DNA of 44,473 bases from positions 1 through 44,473 of the forward strand of contig JBDLID010000006.1 of NCBI GenBank assembly GCA_039715055.1. The letters are read 5' to 3'. Made by a program: the position numbers and the translations under genes. This stretch comes from JBDLID01 sp039715055. GTDB taxonomy: Bacteria > Desulfobacterota > Desulfobulbia > Desulfobulbales > Desulfocapsaceae. Under the pieces are notes generated by a model. That model made no database searches. It saw only the letters and a list, made by a program, of their open reading frames with translations, and was not told where the DNA came from. Positions 15,860 through 26,106 of this stretch are shown in pieces. The stretch's first letter is position 1, and every line of letters begins with the position of its first letter.

Positions 15860-16909
15860 ATGAAAGACTGGCATACCATTCTCGACCAATCGATCACCAC
15901 CGCATCCGGTCTATCTCACCATTTTCAAATAGATTGTACAGCATTGGAAAAGGTAACAACAACCTTTCCCATGCGGATCAACCCCTATTATCTTGACTTG
16001 ATCAAAAAAGCAGGGGAGCCCATTTTTCTCCAGGCCGTACCCGACGTGCAGGAGCTTCATGAGTCGGCCTGCATTGAAGATCCTCTGGGCGAGGAAAACC
16101 TCAGCCCTGTTGCCAACATCGTTCATAAGTACCCGGATCGAGTCCTCTTCCTTGTGTCCAGTCGCTGTTCCATGTACTGCAGGTTCTGTACGAGAAAACG
16201 TAAAGTTGGAAAGTCGAATATGGTCATCACCCCTGACACCGTAGCCTCAGGGCTCGACTACATCGCAAAAACTCCGAAAATCAGGGAAGTTCTGCTGTCA
16301 GGCGGAGACCCCCTGCTTCTCGAGGATGAGCAGCTTGACCGCCTGTTGGCCGAGCTCTTTGCCATCCCGACGGTGGAGGTTGTCCGTATCGGCAGCAGGG
16401 TCCCCTGCACCCTACCCATGCGCATCACTGAAGGGCTCATCGCAGTGTTGAAAAAGTACCGTCCTCTCTATATAAACACCCACTTCAATCATCCCGCCGA
16501 ACTCACCACAGAAGCTGGGCAGGCGTGTAACATGCTTGCCGACGCCGGTATTCCACTTGGTTGTCAGACTGTACTTCTCAAAGGCATAAACGATGATGCA
16601 AAAACCCTGCGAAAACTGTTTACCGGTCTGCTTACCATCCGCGTCAGGCCCTATTATCTGTTTCAGACAGACCTGACTGCCGGTACCGATCATTTTCGCA
16701 CTACCACCGATAGTGGAATCGCCATCATGAAACAACTCATCAGCCACTGCTCCGGCCTTGCAGTCCCAACATACGCCATTGATGGCCCCGGAGGGATGGG
16801 CAAAATCCCGCTGAGCCCCGATTACATTTTAAACCGGGGCAAAGAGCTGGTTTTTGAAAATTTTATGGGTAAAACCTGTCGCTATCCTGAAAAAAACGAT
16901 CTCCCCTAA
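15860..16909 (+). CDS. Lysine 2,3-aminomutase-family radical SAM/PLP enzyme
   Basis: The 349-residue protein has Cys103-x3-Cys107-x2-Cys110 (CSMYCRFCTRKR) for the [4Fe-4S] cluster, LLSGGDPL, and Lys315 in GGMGKIPL as the expected PLP Schiff-base lysine. Asp271 (QTDLTAG) and Asp308 (AIDGPGG) align with the two Asp residues that hold the substrate side-chain amine in clostridial lysine 2,3-aminomutase. L-lysine to beta-lysine is therefore the likely reaction. At 349 residues it is shorter than the roughly 410-residue KamA/AblA group and close to EpmB, but CSMYCRFCTRKR is closer to KamA. No acetyltransferase (ablB), epmA or efp gene adjoins it, so its pathway is open. Confidence 0.82.
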   Translation: MKDWHTILDQSITTASGLSHHFQIDCTALEKVTTTFPMRINPYYLDLIKKAGEPIFLQAVPDVQELHESACIEDPLGEENLSPVANIVHKYPDRVLFLVSSRCSMYCRFCTRKRKVGKSNMVITPDTVASGLDYIAKTPKIREVLLSGGDPLLLEDEQLDRLLAELFAIPTVEVVRIGSRVPCTLPMRITEGLIAVLKKYRPLYINTHFNHPAELTTEAGQACNMLADAGIPLGCQTVLLKGINDDAKTLRKLFTGLLTIRVRPYYLFQTDLTAGTDHFRTTTDSGIAIMKQLISHCSGLAVPTYAIDGPGGMGKIPLSPDYILNRGKELVFENFMGKTCRYPEKNDLP

Positions 16910-17099
16910 ACTTTTTCACCAATCCTCCCGAAAAATCAGTAGTTCCTTTTCGGCTTATCTGCAGTGGTGAACCATTTTATTCTTCACACTGTAGTTACTT
17001 GCCGATTTCAACGATTATTTTTTGAATAATAGCGCCTGAACGATCGCACAGACAAACCGGTGGTTCCAACAACATCATTTCAGCCACAGGGATGCTATC

Positions 17100-18656
17100 A
17101 TGACTATGAAGCAGAATGAGGTGTTAAAGCAGGTCCTGAGGTCCGATGAGTTGCCGACCCTGCCAACCGTCGCCTCAAAATTGATCACCCTTACCTCCCG
17201 GGAAGATACTACCCTGACCGATATTGCCGATCTGGTCTCAAAGGATGTAGCACTATCCAGTAAAATCCTCAAAGTATCCAACTCTGCTTTTTACTCGGTT
17301 CCTCAGCAGATAGGCACCATCAAGCAGGCGGTTTCAATTCTCGGTATCAATGCGGTCCGCAGCCTTGTGCTGTCGTTCACCTTTCTGTCCATCAAAGCCG
17401 GGAAACAAAAAAGTCATTTCAACTTCACAAAATTCTGGGAACGCTCTCTTGCTTCAGCCGTATCAGCTAAACTTATTCTTGAACAGGTACCCGGTGCCGA
17501 CACCGAGGAAATTTTTATCTCAGGCCTTTTACAAAATCTGGGAGAACTGGTGCTGGCCCGCACCTTTCCAGTGGAATATGATCAGGTAGTCAGTCAGGTC
17601 GATAACAACCAGGATGTCCCCCTGATTGCCGAGCAGGAGATATTTGAAACCGACCACTGTGTCATAGGCTTTGAGGTTGCTAAGAGCTGGGGGTTTCCAG
17701 ACATTCTCCTCCTGCCCCTGCTGCACCACCATGACCCCGGTTCCTATACGGGAAAAGATAAAAAAATATCACAAACCGTACAGGCAGTGTACCTCTCAGA
17801 TCTTCTGACCAATATCCTCTTTTCCAATACGCCTGATGAGTATCATCAGCGTTTTCGAAAACAGGCCGGAAAGATATTGGGACTCAAGCCCAGAGGGATC
17901 GATTCCATCCTTAATGAACTCCATAACCAGGTCGATCAGGCGGCAGAGTACTTCGGCCTGAATATTCACAACACCAAGTCAATCCAGGGAATTCTCCAGG
18001 AGGCAAATATTCGTTTGTCCCTTATGAATCTCGATTACGACCAGATGAACAAGCATCTGATTAAGGCAAAGATCGAACTGGAAAACCTCACAGTCGAACT
18101 TGAAGCAAAAAACAAATTGCTCGACAACCTGGCCAATCTCGACGGTTTGACCGGTGTCTTCAACCATAGATATTTTCAGAACTGCCTGGAACAGGAAATC
18201 AGCAGGGCCATGAGGGGTGAGAGCGAATTTTCCCTGATTTTCCTTGATATCGACCATTTCAAAAAGTTCAATGATACCTACGGTCACCAGGTTGGCGATT
18301 TTATCCTAAAAGAATTCTGTTCACTGCTACAGAGTAATCTGCGTAGACATGACACCCTGGCCAGGTATGGCGGAGAGGAGTTTGCCGTTATCCTGCCTGA
18401 TACCACAGAGGAAAATGCAGCAACTGTTGCTGAAAAACTGCGTAAGCTTATCGACGACAGGACATTTGAGGATCAAAGGGACTCTTATTGTGTAACAGCA
18501 AGTTTCGGCGTAACCTCGGCCCGCCCGGCAACAGATGGCGGGTTTACAAAAAATGGTTTTATTTCAAGAGTTGATCAGGCCCTTTATGCGGCAAAAAATA
18601 ACGGCAGAAATCGGGTAGAGCGATACCAGGTAAAAAAGAAATGGTTTGATTTTTAA
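17100..18656 (+). CDS. HDOD-GGDEF diguanylate cyclase
   Basis: The 518-residue protein has an N-terminal HDOD domain (about 15-215; LPTLPTVASKL, LKVSNSAFY, ILGINAVRSLVL). A linker and coiled coil follow (about 310-345), then a GGDEF domain (about 350-515). The active-site motif is GGEEF near 423. An intact RxxD inhibitory site (RRHD) lies five residues upstream, so c-di-GMP synthesis with product feedback is expected. No membrane segment is seen. The ribosome site AGGGA precedes ATG, and a second ATG two codons on is possible. It stands as a single gene. Confidence 0.92.
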   Translation: MTMKQNEVLKQVLRSDELPTLPTVASKLITLTSREDTTLTDIADLVSKDVALSSKILKVSNSAFYSVPQQIGTIKQAVSILGINAVRSLVLSFTFLSIKAGKQKSHFNFTKFWERSLASAVSAKLILEQVPGADTEEIFISGLLQNLGELVLARTFPVEYDQVVSQVDNNQDVPLIAEQEIFETDHCVIGFEVAKSWGFPDILLLPLLHHHDPGSYTGKDKKISQTVQAVYLSDLLTNILFSNTPDEYHQRFRKQAGKILGLKPRGIDSILNELHNQVDQAAEYFGLNIHNTKSIQGILQEANIRLSLMNLDYDQMNKHLIKAKIELENLTVELEAKNKLLDNLANLDGLTGVFNHRYFQNCLEQEISRAMRGESEFSLIFLDIDHFKKFNDTYGHQVGDFILKEFCSLLQSNLRRHDTLARYGGEEFAVILPDTTEENAATVAEKLRKLIDDRTFEDQRDSYCVTASFGVTSARPATDGGFTKNGFISRVDQALYAAKNNGRNRVERYQVKKKWFDF

Positions 18657-18859
18657 CCGGCGAAAGGAGTATTTTTTTGACCCCAGAAACTCACTCATTA
18701 ACCTGAAACAAAAACCACCTGCAAGAATTCAGGCTATCCAGCTGATATTTATCAAAAAACAACCTGCAAACAACAAGTTTTATTAAAAAAACATCTATAA
18801 ATAGTTATCCCAATGCTAAAGAGTGTTTGAGTTTTTGCATGGGAATGGAGTAGATAAGC

Positions 18860-18934
18860 ATGAGTAACTTCGATGTCTCAACTTATTACTCTGTTTTTAT
18901 ATTTCAGCATGTCAAACGAAGATATCACATATAA
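18860..18934 (+). CDS. Possible 24-residue upstream peptide
   Basis: ATG 18860 has a better ribosome site (GGAG, 11 nt before the ATG) than either candidate start of the gene that follows. Its 24-codon frame runs over ATG 18873 and ATG 18909 and ends at 18932-18934. It might couple translation into the next gene, or mark a small frame error at the true N-terminus. No similarity to known peptides was recognised. Confidence 0.3.
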   Translation: MSNFDVSTYYSVFIFQHVKRRYHI

Positions 18935-19595
18935 TTACTGCTTTGATTTTCCCGATGGCGGGAAAAAGCGTTTTTTAGTTCGTATAGACAGCGAGACCTT
19001 CGTCTATCGTTCGCCGAACTCGCTTTCCCCTGCCTGGGCGGAGCTGGAGAACCACCAGTGTCCGAGCTGTACACTTTCCAGCAAAGATAATGAGCTCTGC
19101 CCTATTGCCGCCAACATTGCCGACCTTGTTGTAAACTTCAAAGGTCTGGAATCGTTTAAGCCATGTACCGTTACCTGTATCACGGTTGATCGAACCTGCA
19201 TCAAGGAAACCACGGTACAGGAGGGTCTGGCATCTATCAAGGGCATTATTATGGCAACCTCCGGCTGCCCGATAATGAACATCCTCAAACCTCTAGCCCG
19301 TTTTCATCTACCGTTTGCCACCGTCGACGAAGCGATGTTTCGTTCCATATCTGCCTATCTTCTTCGCCAGCACTTTAACAATTGTGCCGGCAAACAGGCC
19401 GATTTTGATCTGCGCCATATCAGTGACCATTATGACCGAATTCAGGAAGTCAATGATTCCATGCTTAAACGGATTCGCAAGACCTCCAATCTGGATGCAG
19501 ACAAAAATGCCCTGATCATTCTCAACTCCCTTGCCCAGATCCTTATTATGGAGATTGAGGACTCACTCGAGTCCATCAAAAAGCTGTTCCCCTAG
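18909..19595 (+). CDS. Conserved cytoplasmic protein of unknown function (DUF6901-like)
   Basis: The start used is ATG 18909, which begins MSNEDITYNYCFDFPDGG. An in-frame ATG at 18873 would add a 12-residue hydrophobic tip with no better ribosome site. The 228-residue protein has a cysteine cluster (HQCPSCTLSSKDNELCP), then TVQEGLASIKGIIMATSGCP and FHLPFATVDEAMFR. The C-terminal half is helical (HYDRIQEVNDSMLKRI). I recall this pattern from an uncharacterised family widespread in proteobacteria, which I believe is DUF6901; the number is from memory. The four or five Cys could bind a metal. It follows the HDOD-GGDEF gene by about 250 nt and converges on priA. Confidence 0.7.
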   Translation: MSNEDITYNYCFDFPDGGKKRFLVRIDSETFVYRSPNSLSPAWAELENHQCPSCTLSSKDNELCPIAANIADLVVNFKGLESFKPCTVTCITVDRTCIKETTVQEGLASIKGIIMATSGCPIMNILKPLARFHLPFATVDEAMFRSISAYLLRQHFNNCAGKQADFDLRHISDHYDRIQEVNDSMLKRIRKTSNLDADKNALIILNSLAQILIMEIEDSLESIKKLFP

Positions 19596-19607
19596 CCAGC
19601 CAGGGCC

Positions 19608-22148
19608 TCACATCATATTTTCAGGGTCCACATCAATCTGCAGACCAGTATCACCCTGTAGAAAATTCTTTTTTTCTTCCAGCAGCCAGTCGCAAATGTA
19701 ATGCAGGCTTTGGTGAGCTGTACTGTGGATAAGCATCTGCCAGCGGAAACGGTCCTTGATTCTACTGAGAGGGCAAGGTGTTGGCCCCAGCAGCGTGGCG
19801 TAATGATCACCCCCCTCACTGTTTTGTCTGTTGATAAATGACCGGCATAGCTCGCCTGCCTTCATTGCCGTGTTCCTGACATGATCTTCCTCGGTACCAA
19901 CAAAACGGATGTTGACCATTCGTTCATAGGGGGGAAAGCCAAGATCCCGACGGATTTCCAGTTCAGTTTTATACAGGCGGCGATAGTCATGAGAACTGGC
20001 CAGGTCGATGGCGTAGTGATCCGGACGGAAGGTTTGAATCACCACCCTTCCCGGTTTTTCACCTCTTCCGGCCCGACCTGTAACCTGGCTGAGCAGCTGA
20101 TAGGTCCTCTCCGCTGCCCGAAAATCCGGCATATTGATTCCGCCATCGGCTGAAACCACACCAACCAGGGTCACGGACGGAAAGTCATGGCCCTTGGCAA
20201 TCATCTGGGTGCCAAGCAGGATATCGATCTGACGATCATGCATTTTTTTGAGAATTTCATGGAATCGCCGCCGGTTGGAGGCAATATCAACATCGAGCCT
20301 GGCCACTGCAGCATCGGGAAATAATTCCGCCAGCTCCTGTTCCACCCGCTCGGTGCCGAAACCTACCGGAACAAGCTGATCCGAACTGCAGTGTGCACAT
20401 ATGATCTCTGTTTTCAGAGAGTATCCGCAATAATGGCAGAGCAGTCTGTTTTTACTCTTATGGTAGGTCAGGGAAATGTTGCAGCGGGTACATCTGACCA
20501 CCTCACCACAGTCACGGCAGAGAAACATTGACGAAAACCCGCGACGGTTGAGGAGCAGCATTGATTGATTTCCGGCGGCAAGATTTTCGCTGAGCACCCT
20601 GCTGAGCTGCTTGCCAATTAATTTACCTGCAATCCGCTGCTGCTTGTTTTTAAGGTCGACCAGTTCCACTGTCGGCAGAGAGCGGTCTAAAACACGGTGG
20701 TTCATCTCAATGAGATGATACTTGCCCTCAGCAGCGTTATGATAACTGATTATTCCGGGGGTGGCCGATCCGAGTATGACGAGGGCATTGTTGAATTTTG
20801 CCCGGAGAACCGCAAGATCGCGGCCATTGTAACGTAGACCGCTGTCCTGCTTGTATGCTGAGTCATGCTCCTCATCGACAATGATCAGTCCGGGGTCAGC
20901 CAGCGGGGCAAAAACTCCTGAGCGGGCGCCGATGACAACCCGACAGGTTCCTGCCGCGGCAAGGCTCCACTGGTCGTAGCGTTCGCCCACGGAAAGCCCT
21001 GAGTGAAGGAGGACCACCTGCCCGGGAAAGCGGGAAACGAAATGGGATTCCAGCTGGCTTGCAAGGGCAATTTCCGGAACCAGGACAAGTACGTCGCGCC
21101 CGATATCAAGACACTTTTGAGCTGCACGGAGGTAGACCTCGGTCTTGCCGCAACCGGTCACACCGTGAAGAAGCACCACCTTGAACTCCTTTGTATCAAT
21201 AAAATCCTTAACCTCCCTGACCGCATTTGTCTGGTCCGGAGAAAGTGTTTGTGGTATTTCAAAATGTGAAAACGGAACGCCAAGTGGTGTCCTGAAAATT
21301 CTGCTTTTTTCCTCAGTTACAAGATTTTCATTAACTAGTTTATCAATATATTTGTTAGCGCCTGAGTAGTGTTTACGAAGCTCTTTGAGCGGAACAAGGC
21401 CATTATCCAGCTCCTCACTGAGCCGCCTGACATAATCAAGAGTCCTGGCTTCACCATGTCCCAGTTTGATATCAAGCCTGTCACCAAGTTGTTCTCTCAG
21501 CCTGCTGAGCTGTTTTTTGTCTGGCTCGGTTGCAGAAAACAGCTCAGCAGGCAGCGAACCACAATACCTGAGACAGCGCTCAAGTTTTTTGACAGTCTCC
21601 ACTCCTTTGACGACCAGGTGCCAATCTGCCTCACCGCTGTCGAGCATTTCGACGAGGCATGACCCGTAGCGTTTGGTCTTCAGCAGTTTTACAGCTGACT
21701 TGGCGCCGAGCCAGCCATTTTTTTCCAGCTCAGTACACCACGGCTCATTTTTTTCTCGACCGAGTGCGAGCAGTTGTTCCCGAGCGGAACTTTTGAATTT
21801 AAGGTGTCTTGAAAGTTTTTTACTGAGGCCGGCCGGCAATGCGGTTTTGATCACCTCACCAACAGGATGGTGGTAATATGAGGCGATCCAACGAAAAAAA
21901 ATGACCATGCTGGGTGGAAAGAGAGGTTCCTGATCCCTGACTTCTCTCACCTCTCTCAACTTGTAGGGAAGATCCTCCTCCGGCTGATAATCGAGGATGT
22001 AACCGGTGACCGCCTGTCGTCCAAGTGGTACGATGACCCTTTTGCCGGGTAAAGAACCGGGCCATTTTTTCTCATCAACAAGGTAGGTGAGGGTCTGTCT
22101 GACCGGGGCGGCCACTGCCACTTCTACTCGAATCATTGCTTCATCCAA
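19608..22148 (-). CDS. priA: Primosomal protein N' (replication-restart helicase PriA)
   Basis: The protein is 846 residues from ATG 22148, or 842 from the more typical start at 22136 (MIRVEVAVAAPV). It has the N-terminal DNA-binding domain (LTYLV, GKRVIVPLG) and a superfamily 2 helicase core with Walker A GVTGCGKTEV (near 329) and DEEH (near 418). A zinc-binding insertion follows (CRDCGEVVRCTRCN, CHYCGYSLK, CAHC; about 540-590), then a late QMIAKGHDFP. PriA recognises stalled forks and reloads the replisome. It is longer than E. coli PriA (732) because of a charged insertion at about 110-250. It diverges from hrpA with 124 nt between the starts. Confidence 0.96.
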   Translation of the reverse strand: MDEAMIRVEVAVAAPVRQTLTYLVDEKKWPGSLPGKRVIVPLGRQAVTGYILDYQPEEDLPYKLREVREVRDQEPLFPPSMVIFFRWIASYYHHPVGEVIKTALPAGLSKKLSRHLKFKSSAREQLLALGREKNEPWCTELEKNGWLGAKSAVKLLKTKRYGSCLVEMLDSGEADWHLVVKGVETVKKLERCLRYCGSLPAELFSATEPDKKQLSRLREQLGDRLDIKLGHGEARTLDYVRRLSEELDNGLVPLKELRKHYSGANKYIDKLVNENLVTEEKSRIFRTPLGVPFSHFEIPQTLSPDQTNAVREVKDFIDTKEFKVVLLHGVTGCGKTEVYLRAAQKCLDIGRDVLVLVPEIALASQLESHFVSRFPGQVVLLHSGLSVGERYDQWSLAAAGTCRVVIGARSGVFAPLADPGLIIVDEEHDSAYKQDSGLRYNGRDLAVLRAKFNNALVILGSATPGIISYHNAAEGKYHLIEMNHRVLDRSLPTVELVDLKNKQQRIAGKLIGKQLSRVLSENLAAGNQSMLLLNRRGFSSMFLCRDCGEVVRCTRCNISLTYHKSKNRLLCHYCGYSLKTEIICAHCSSDQLVPVGFGTERVEQELAELFPDAAVARLDVDIASNRRRFHEILKKMHDRQIDILLGTQMIAKGHDFPSVTLVGVVSADGGINMPDFRAAERTYQLLSQVTGRAGRGEKPGRVVIQTFRPDHYAIDLASSHDYRRLYKTELEIRRDLGFPPYERMVNIRFVGTEEDHVRNTAMKAGELCRSFINRQNSEGGDHYATLLGPTPCPLSRIKDRFRWQMLIHSTAHQSLHYICDWLLEEKKNFLQGDTGLQIDVDPENMM

Positions 22149-22272
22149 GTTATGAGATGACAGAAAAGCCGGACCATGGCATATTCGCTCCAGTTGAGAG
22201 ACGTTGACAGGACAAGAGATCCCGGAAAATTACAGATCATAGCATAGAGCAGAGGAGTCGGCCAAGCCCCAA

Positions 22273-25200
22273 ATGAAGATCAACTATCCGGATTCCCTGC
22301 CTGTTGTCAACCATCTTGCCGAGATCGTTGAGGCCATTGACTCCCACCAGGTGGTTGTCATTTCCGGCGAAACAGGCTCCGGCAAAACCACCCAGTTACC
22401 AAAAATCTGTCTGCAGATGGATCCTGACTCGGATCTCCTCATCGGATGCAGTCAGCCTCGCCGGGTGGCAGCGACCAGCGTTTCTGCCAGGGTTGATGAG
22501 GAACTCGGCGGGGACAGCGGCCTGGTTGGGTATAAGATTCGATTTCAGGATAAAACCAACAAGAACACCCGTATTAAATTCATGACCGATGGGGTGCTTC
22601 TGGCGGAAACGAAAAATGATCCGCTTCTGAAGCGCTACCGGGTTATTATCATAGACGAGGCTCACGAACGAAGCCTCAATATCGATTTCCTTCTCGGCTA
22701 CCTCAAACAACTTCTCCCAAAACGGCCCGACCTGAAGCTGATTGTCACTTCGGCCACCATTGATACGGAAATTTTTTCACGCCATTTCAACGACGCCCCG
22801 GTCATCTCTGTTTCCGGACGCACATACCCGGTGGAAGTTGACTACGTCCCTCCTGAAGAATCAGAAACTGACGACAGTGAAGGATATGTCGAGCACTGTG
22901 CCACAGTAGTATGCGACCTGTTTGCGTCTTCTCCTCCGCGTGACACCCTGATCTTTCTGCCCACGGAAAAAGATATCCGACAATGCTGCCGTTTGCTGGA
23001 AAACCAACTTGAACATTTTCTCATTCTACCAATGTTCGGCAGGCTCCAGTCCGCTGACCAGCAGCGCATCTTTAAAGCGTCTTCAAAACCCAAGATCGTA
23101 GTTGCCACAAATGTCGCTGAAACATCCATTACGGTTCCCGGCATACGCTACGTCGTTGACTCAGGTCTTGCCAGGATATCACAGTACAATGTAAGGGCAA
23201 AAACCGTCGGGTTACCTGTCACCAGGATTTCAAGGGCCTCCTGCGACCAGCGGGCAGGACGCTGCGGTCGTGTCGGGCCTGGTCACTGTATCCGCCTTTT
23301 TTCCGAGGATGATTATAACAATCGATCCCGTTTCACTTTGCCTGAGATCAAACGGTCAAACCTGGCCGATGTCATCCTGCAGATGGTGTCATTCAACCTG
23401 GGCAACCCCGAAGAGTTCCCATTTGTCGAACCACCACAGAAAAACATCATCAATGACGGCTACAGGCTGCTCAGAGAGCTTGGAGCCATAGATGAAGGCG
23501 GCAGTCTGACCGAAACCGGCAGAACCATGTCCAGGCTGCCAATTGATCCCTGTATTGCACGGATTATTATAGCTGCAAGACAACACAACTGCCTCCGTGA
23601 AATCAAAATAATCGCATCTGCCATTGCCATTCAGGATCCGAGAGTACGACCAGCAGATAAAGAAAAAGCTGCGGATACCGCTCACCAGGAGTTCAGTCAC
23701 CCTCATTCCGATTTTCTTGTTCTGCTCAACATCTGGAATCGATTTCACTCCACCCGGGGCAGGAGAAATTCCTGGTCGCAGCTCAAAAAGTTCTGCAAAC
23801 GACACTACCTCTCCTTTCAGCGGATGCGTGAGTGGCTGGATCTTCATGAACAGCTCGACAGGCTGCTTAAACGATTGGACGGGTTTGCAGAAAACAGGCA
23901 AGAGGCGTCGTACGCTGATATTCACATGGCTCTCTGTTATGGATTTCTGCGAAATATTGGATCACAGAAACAGAAGAAGGACAAAATCTACCAGGGACCC
24001 AGGGGGCGTGAGTGTATGATTTTCCCGGGTTCCCACCAGTTTCACCAGGGTGGAAAATGGATTGTCGCAGCCTCTTTCATTGAAACAAATCGCCTCTACG
24101 CCCTTACCGTCGCAAAAGTTGAGCCACAGTGGATCGAAGCTGCGGCCGGTTCCCTGTTAAAACGCTCCTGGACCAACCCGCGCTACATGAAAAAAAGCGG
24201 CCAGGTGGTGGCCGATGAAACTGTCTCACTGTTTGGTCTGGTACTGTCGGCCAACAGGGTGGTTAATTTCGGCAGATCCGCTCATGGTAACCGAAAGGAG
24301 GCTCGTGAGATCTTCATCATGACGGCGCTGGTGGATGGAGAGCTGCATGGCCGCTACGACTTTCTTGAAAAAAATATCGGCCTGGTTTTAAAATGGCAGG
24401 AGGCTGAAGAACGGCTGCGCCGTAGAAACCTCCTTGGTGACTCAAGGTTGCTTGCTGATTTTTACGACAAACGGCTTCCTCCCTCTGTTTACGACCGTTT
24501 CACCCTGAACCGCTTCCTCAAATCCAAAAAAAGTTACACTTTTCTTGAGATGACAGACGAGGACATTCTTCTGCGACGTCCCGAGGATCATGAGTTGGCC
24601 GATTTCCCGGAAAAGATCATCGTCGGAAATTCTGAATTCCGCCTGAGCTATCAGCTGGATCCGGGATCTTCAAGAGACGGGGTGACGGTCCATATTCCGC
24701 TGCACATGGTCGATGGCCTGTCCCCTGCCCCTTTTGAATGGCTTGTTCCCGGGCTAATAGCTGAGAAAATCACCTTTCTCCTCAAGGGACTGCCGAAATC
24801 GTTGCGCAAACAGTTCATTCCCATCAGCAACACCGTGGATCTGGTTCTTGATGACATGGTGATGTATCGCGGCTCCATGCTCCAGCAGCTTGAACGGGCA
24901 TTGATGAAAATCCATGGAAGGTCGGTGGGTCTGTCACAGTGGCCCAGGAAACTGCCTTCCCACCTGGAGATGAACTTCTCTATCCATAATGCAGAAGGCC
25001 ATGAACTCAGCTGCACTAAATCACTTCACGGCGCCCTTACGGCCGTTGATGAAAAACGCAGCCACAAGGGAGCCATCGATTTTGAAAATGCGGCACAAAA
25101 ACTGCTCGGTCCATGGAAAGAAAAATGGATCTCAAGCTGGGATTTTGAAGGACTTCCGGACCGTTTTGAGGTGAAAGGAAAAGACGGCACGGTGGGTGGT

Positions 25201-26034
25201 TATCTCTACCCCGCCCTGATCATCCATCGCAACCGGGGTGCCGTCACCATTGAGCTCCTAAAAAATCGTGAGGAGGCGCTTGAAAACAACAGGGAAGGCA
25301 TCGCCTTCCTCTATCAACTCCAGGTCGGGCGAGAGTTTAAAACCCTGAAAAAGCATATCACAACAACCCTTTCCGGACCGTCCTCATTCTGGTTTTTTCA
25401 AGGCTTTGGCAACAAGGCTACAGCCGTTGAACAACTTCTCATTTTTATCCTGCAGGAGATTTTTGAAGTGGGTGACGGGACGATCCCCTCAAAAGAGGAA
25501 TTCGATTCCGTGTCGTCGCAGATGAAGTCGGCACCCTTCTTCCATGAAGGACGCAAGCGATATGAGACCATCCACCAACTGCTCATCCAGAGGCTTGCCA
25601 CCGAGGCCCAGATCCGTCGTTTTGGTGAGCTTGCAAGGAAATCGAGGACATTTAACAGCGAAACATTTGGCGAGTATAATAAGCTTCTTGAGTCACTGCT
25701 TCCCCACGACTTTCTCGAATACGACCCTGAACGACTCAGACACACTCACCTGTTCATGAAGGCGCTGGCAATTCGGGTGGAAAGGGCCCACGCCTCACCG
25801 GACAAAGATAGACGCAAAGCCTCAGAGCTGGCACCGCATCTCACCAGGTTTGAATTACTCAAAAGGAGATTCGAGTCCCCTGCCCCCCCCTGCCAGGAAC
25901 TGCTCAACCGTTATGATCTGATGATCGAATCCTACAGACTGATGCTCTTTGCCCCTGAACTCAAACCACCTGTTCCGGTATCCGCTAAAAAACTGAAAAT
26001 TGCCGCCGACGAAATAGAGCGCGACTGTTACTGA
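22273..26034 (+). CDS. hrpA: DEAH-box ATP-dependent RNA helicase HrpA
   Basis: The 1253-residue protein has a DEAH helicase core (Walker A GETGSGKT at 31-38, DEAH in IIDEAHERS near 129, SATI, TNVAETSIT, QRAGRCGR). Helicase-associated domains and a long C-terminal DUF3418 region follow (about 590-1240), the HrpA layout. HrpA resolves stalled or collided ribosomes on mRNA in E. coli. The nearest ribosome site (GAGGAG) is 14 nt from ATG, rather far. An eight-C tract at 25883-25890 lies in frame near the 3' end, with no sign of a shift because the frame continues to the expected length. A TTGACA at 22209-22214 could be part of its promoter. Confidence 0.95.
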   Translation: MKINYPDSLPVVNHLAEIVEAIDSHQVVVISGETGSGKTTQLPKICLQMDPDSDLLIGCSQPRRVAATSVSARVDEELGGDSGLVGYKIRFQDKTNKNTRIKFMTDGVLLAETKNDPLLKRYRVIIIDEAHERSLNIDFLLGYLKQLLPKRPDLKLIVTSATIDTEIFSRHFNDAPVISVSGRTYPVEVDYVPPEESETDDSEGYVEHCATVVCDLFASSPPRDTLIFLPTEKDIRQCCRLLENQLEHFLILPMFGRLQSADQQRIFKASSKPKIVVATNVAETSITVPGIRYVVDSGLARISQYNVRAKTVGLPVTRISRASCDQRAGRCGRVGPGHCIRLFSEDDYNNRSRFTLPEIKRSNLADVILQMVSFNLGNPEEFPFVEPPQKNIINDGYRLLRELGAIDEGGSLTETGRTMSRLPIDPCIARIIIAARQHNCLREIKIIASAIAIQDPRVRPADKEKAADTAHQEFSHPHSDFLVLLNIWNRFHSTRGRRNSWSQLKKFCKRHYLSFQRMREWLDLHEQLDRLLKRLDGFAENRQEASYADIHMALCYGFLRNIGSQKQKKDKIYQGPRGRECMIFPGSHQFHQGGKWIVAASFIETNRLYALTVAKVEPQWIEAAAGSLLKRSWTNPRYMKKSGQVVADETVSLFGLVLSANRVVNFGRSAHGNRKEAREIFIMTALVDGELHGRYDFLEKNIGLVLKWQEAEERLRRRNLLGDSRLLADFYDKRLPPSVYDRFTLNRFLKSKKSYTFLEMTDEDILLRRPEDHELADFPEKIIVGNSEFRLSYQLDPGSSRDGVTVHIPLHMVDGLSPAPFEWLVPGLIAEKITFLLKGLPKSLRKQFIPISNTVDLVLDDMVMYRGSMLQQLERALMKIHGRSVGLSQWPRKLPSHLEMNFSIHNAEGHELSCTKSLHGALTAVDEKRSHKGAIDFENAAQKLLGPWKEKWISSWDFEGLPDRFEVKGKDGTVGGYLYPALIIHRNRGAVTIELLKNREEALENNREGIAFLYQLQVGREFKTLKKHITTTLSGPSSFWFFQGFGNKATAVEQLLIFILQEIFEVGDGTIPSKEEFDSVSSQMKSAPFFHEGRKRYETIHQLLIQRLATEAQIRRFGELARKSRTFNSETFGEYNKLLESLLPHDFLEYDPERLRHTHLFMKALAIRVERAHASPDKDRRKASELAPHLTRFELLKRRFESPAPPCQELLNRYDLMIESYRLMLFAPELKPPVPVSAKKLKIAADEIERDCY

Positions 26035-26106
26035 GGAAGTGATTACGCCATCACCTCAACTTATTTGAAAAATTGATGGCAGAGCAGAGTAAATGTAGGA
26101 TCATGA

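Noticed and set aside
25883..25890. Eight-C tract inside hrpA as a possible phase-variation switch
   Set aside because: The frame is intact through it and ends at the expected length; HrpA is not a known phase-variable protein and the tract is short.
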